Shown: positions 5,545 to 5,958 of the stretch, one piece after another | How positions within the stretch are numbered: the first letter of the stretch is position 1 | How the letters are laid out: every line of letters begins with the position of its first letter | Origin: Bacillota bacterium | GTDB lineage: Bacteria; Bacillota; Syntrophomonadia; Syntrophomonadales; Syntrophomonadaceae | DNA length: 5,958 bases | NCBI GenBank assembly: GCA_017861475.1 | Contig: JAGFXV010000104.1 | Span: 1-5,958 of the forward strand | Direction of reading: 5' to 3' | Program-made: the position numbers and the translations under genes | Notes under the pieces: model-generated | The model's database searches: none | Told to the model about the DNA's origin: nothing | What the model saw: the letters and a program-made list of their open reading frames with translations, nothing else

Positions 5545-5958
5545 ATGAGCAGACTTAACCAACCGCAAACCAGCAAATTAGTGAACGAGATCGTGGCCAG
5601 CTACCGGAAAGATGAAGCGACCGTTTCCATGGAATCTGTTTCTCAGCCCCAGCGCGAAGTAATCGTCAAGGTAATCTTTATGCTGCGGGAACTGCTTTTC
5701 CCTGAATATTTCGGAAAAAGGCAGTTGATCAGCACGACGATCGAATATCATATTGGAGATCTGCTGATCAACCTGCATAGGATACTGCACGAACAAATCG
5801 TATTGGCACTGACTCATCAGGCCCTGGGCAAAAATCTGACTTTACATCATATTGACGAGAAAGCCGATGAGATCATTTATTTGTTTTTAAGCAAAATCCC
5901 TGCAATGAGAAGCAGTATTGAGCTTGATATCCAGGCTGCCTTTGACGGTGATCCGGCA
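5545..5958 (+). CDS. Serine O-acetyltransferase (EpsC/CysE type), N-terminal part, cut by window end
   Basis: The first 138 codons are visible and open to the last base. The enzyme makes O-acetyl-L-serine from serine and acetyl-CoA, the first step of cysteine synthesis. I recognise the alpha-helical N-terminal domain of the EpsC-type branch: VIVKVIFMLRELLFPEYFG (39-57), TIEYHIGDLLINLHRILHEQI (65-85), an EKADEIIYLFLSKIPAMR stretch (105-122), and the diagnostic LDIQAAFDGDPA (127-138) that leads toward the catalytic left-handed beta-helix. That hexapeptide domain, with the active-site residues, should lie beyond the window. The start is ATG 5545 behind GAGGGAG (5532-5538). In this spot a histidine (102) replaces the cysteine-rich CEQC-like segment I recall in some relatives; that comparison is from memory. 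With metA and iscS upstream it completes a sulfur amino acid theme. Function is well supported, but catalytic integrity cannot be judged. Confidence 0.85.
   Translation, partial: MSRLNQPQTSKLVNEIVASYRKDEATVSMESVSQPQREVIVKVIFMLRELLFPEYFGKRQLISTTIEYHIGDLLINLHRILHEQIVLALTHQALGKNLTLHHIDEKADEIIYLFLSKIPAMRSSIELDIQAAFDGDPA

Overview
The window reads as chromosomal DNA from an anaerobic member of the Bacillota, probably Clostridia. The signs are strong AAGGAGG-type ribosome binding sites, AT-rich sigma-A-like promoters, moderate GC in the genes, and clostridial-type versions of IscR, IscS, IscU, MetA and the serine acetyltransferase. I cannot name a genus. All eight genes lie on the + strand and no intergenic gap exceeds about 140 bases. 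I see no mobile element, CRISPR array, tRNA or rRNA.

Layout. Positions 1-27 are the intrinsic terminator of an upstream gene outside the window. A good promoter (60-88) then drives a tight run: a MOSC-domain protein, fdhD and nadA, with gaps of 8 and 23 bases. After 51 bases come iscR, iscS and iscU, each with its own strong ribosome binding site. A hairpin (4466-4496) separates this run from metA (4529-5449). A last short AT-rich gap holds one or two promoter candidates and a perfect 10-bp tandem repeat. It leads into an EpsC/CysE-type serine O-acetyltransferase that runs off the end of the window; its reading frame is open to the last base.

How the genes fit together. The theme is sulfur supply. 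Serine acetyltransferase starts cysteine synthesis and MetA starts methionine synthesis. IscS takes sulfur from cysteine and IscU assembles Fe-S clusters, and IscR probably senses cluster status. Upstream lie likely clients: NadA needs a [4Fe-4S] cluster, FdhD takes persulfide sulfur from IscS to sulfurate the molybdenum cofactor of formate dehydrogenase, and the MOSC protein is a predicted sulfur or Moco handler. The family assignments rest on visible motifs; the shared-client idea is inference from order.

Nothing here looks like an undescribed system. The points worth a second look are residue-level and regulatory: an adjacent Cys-Cys pair in FdhD, Glu111 (acetyl-CoA type) and Met143 in MetA, the C-x8-C-x5-C spacing in IscR, a two-codon ORF overlapping the nadA start, and the tandem repeat before the serine acetyltransferase gene.
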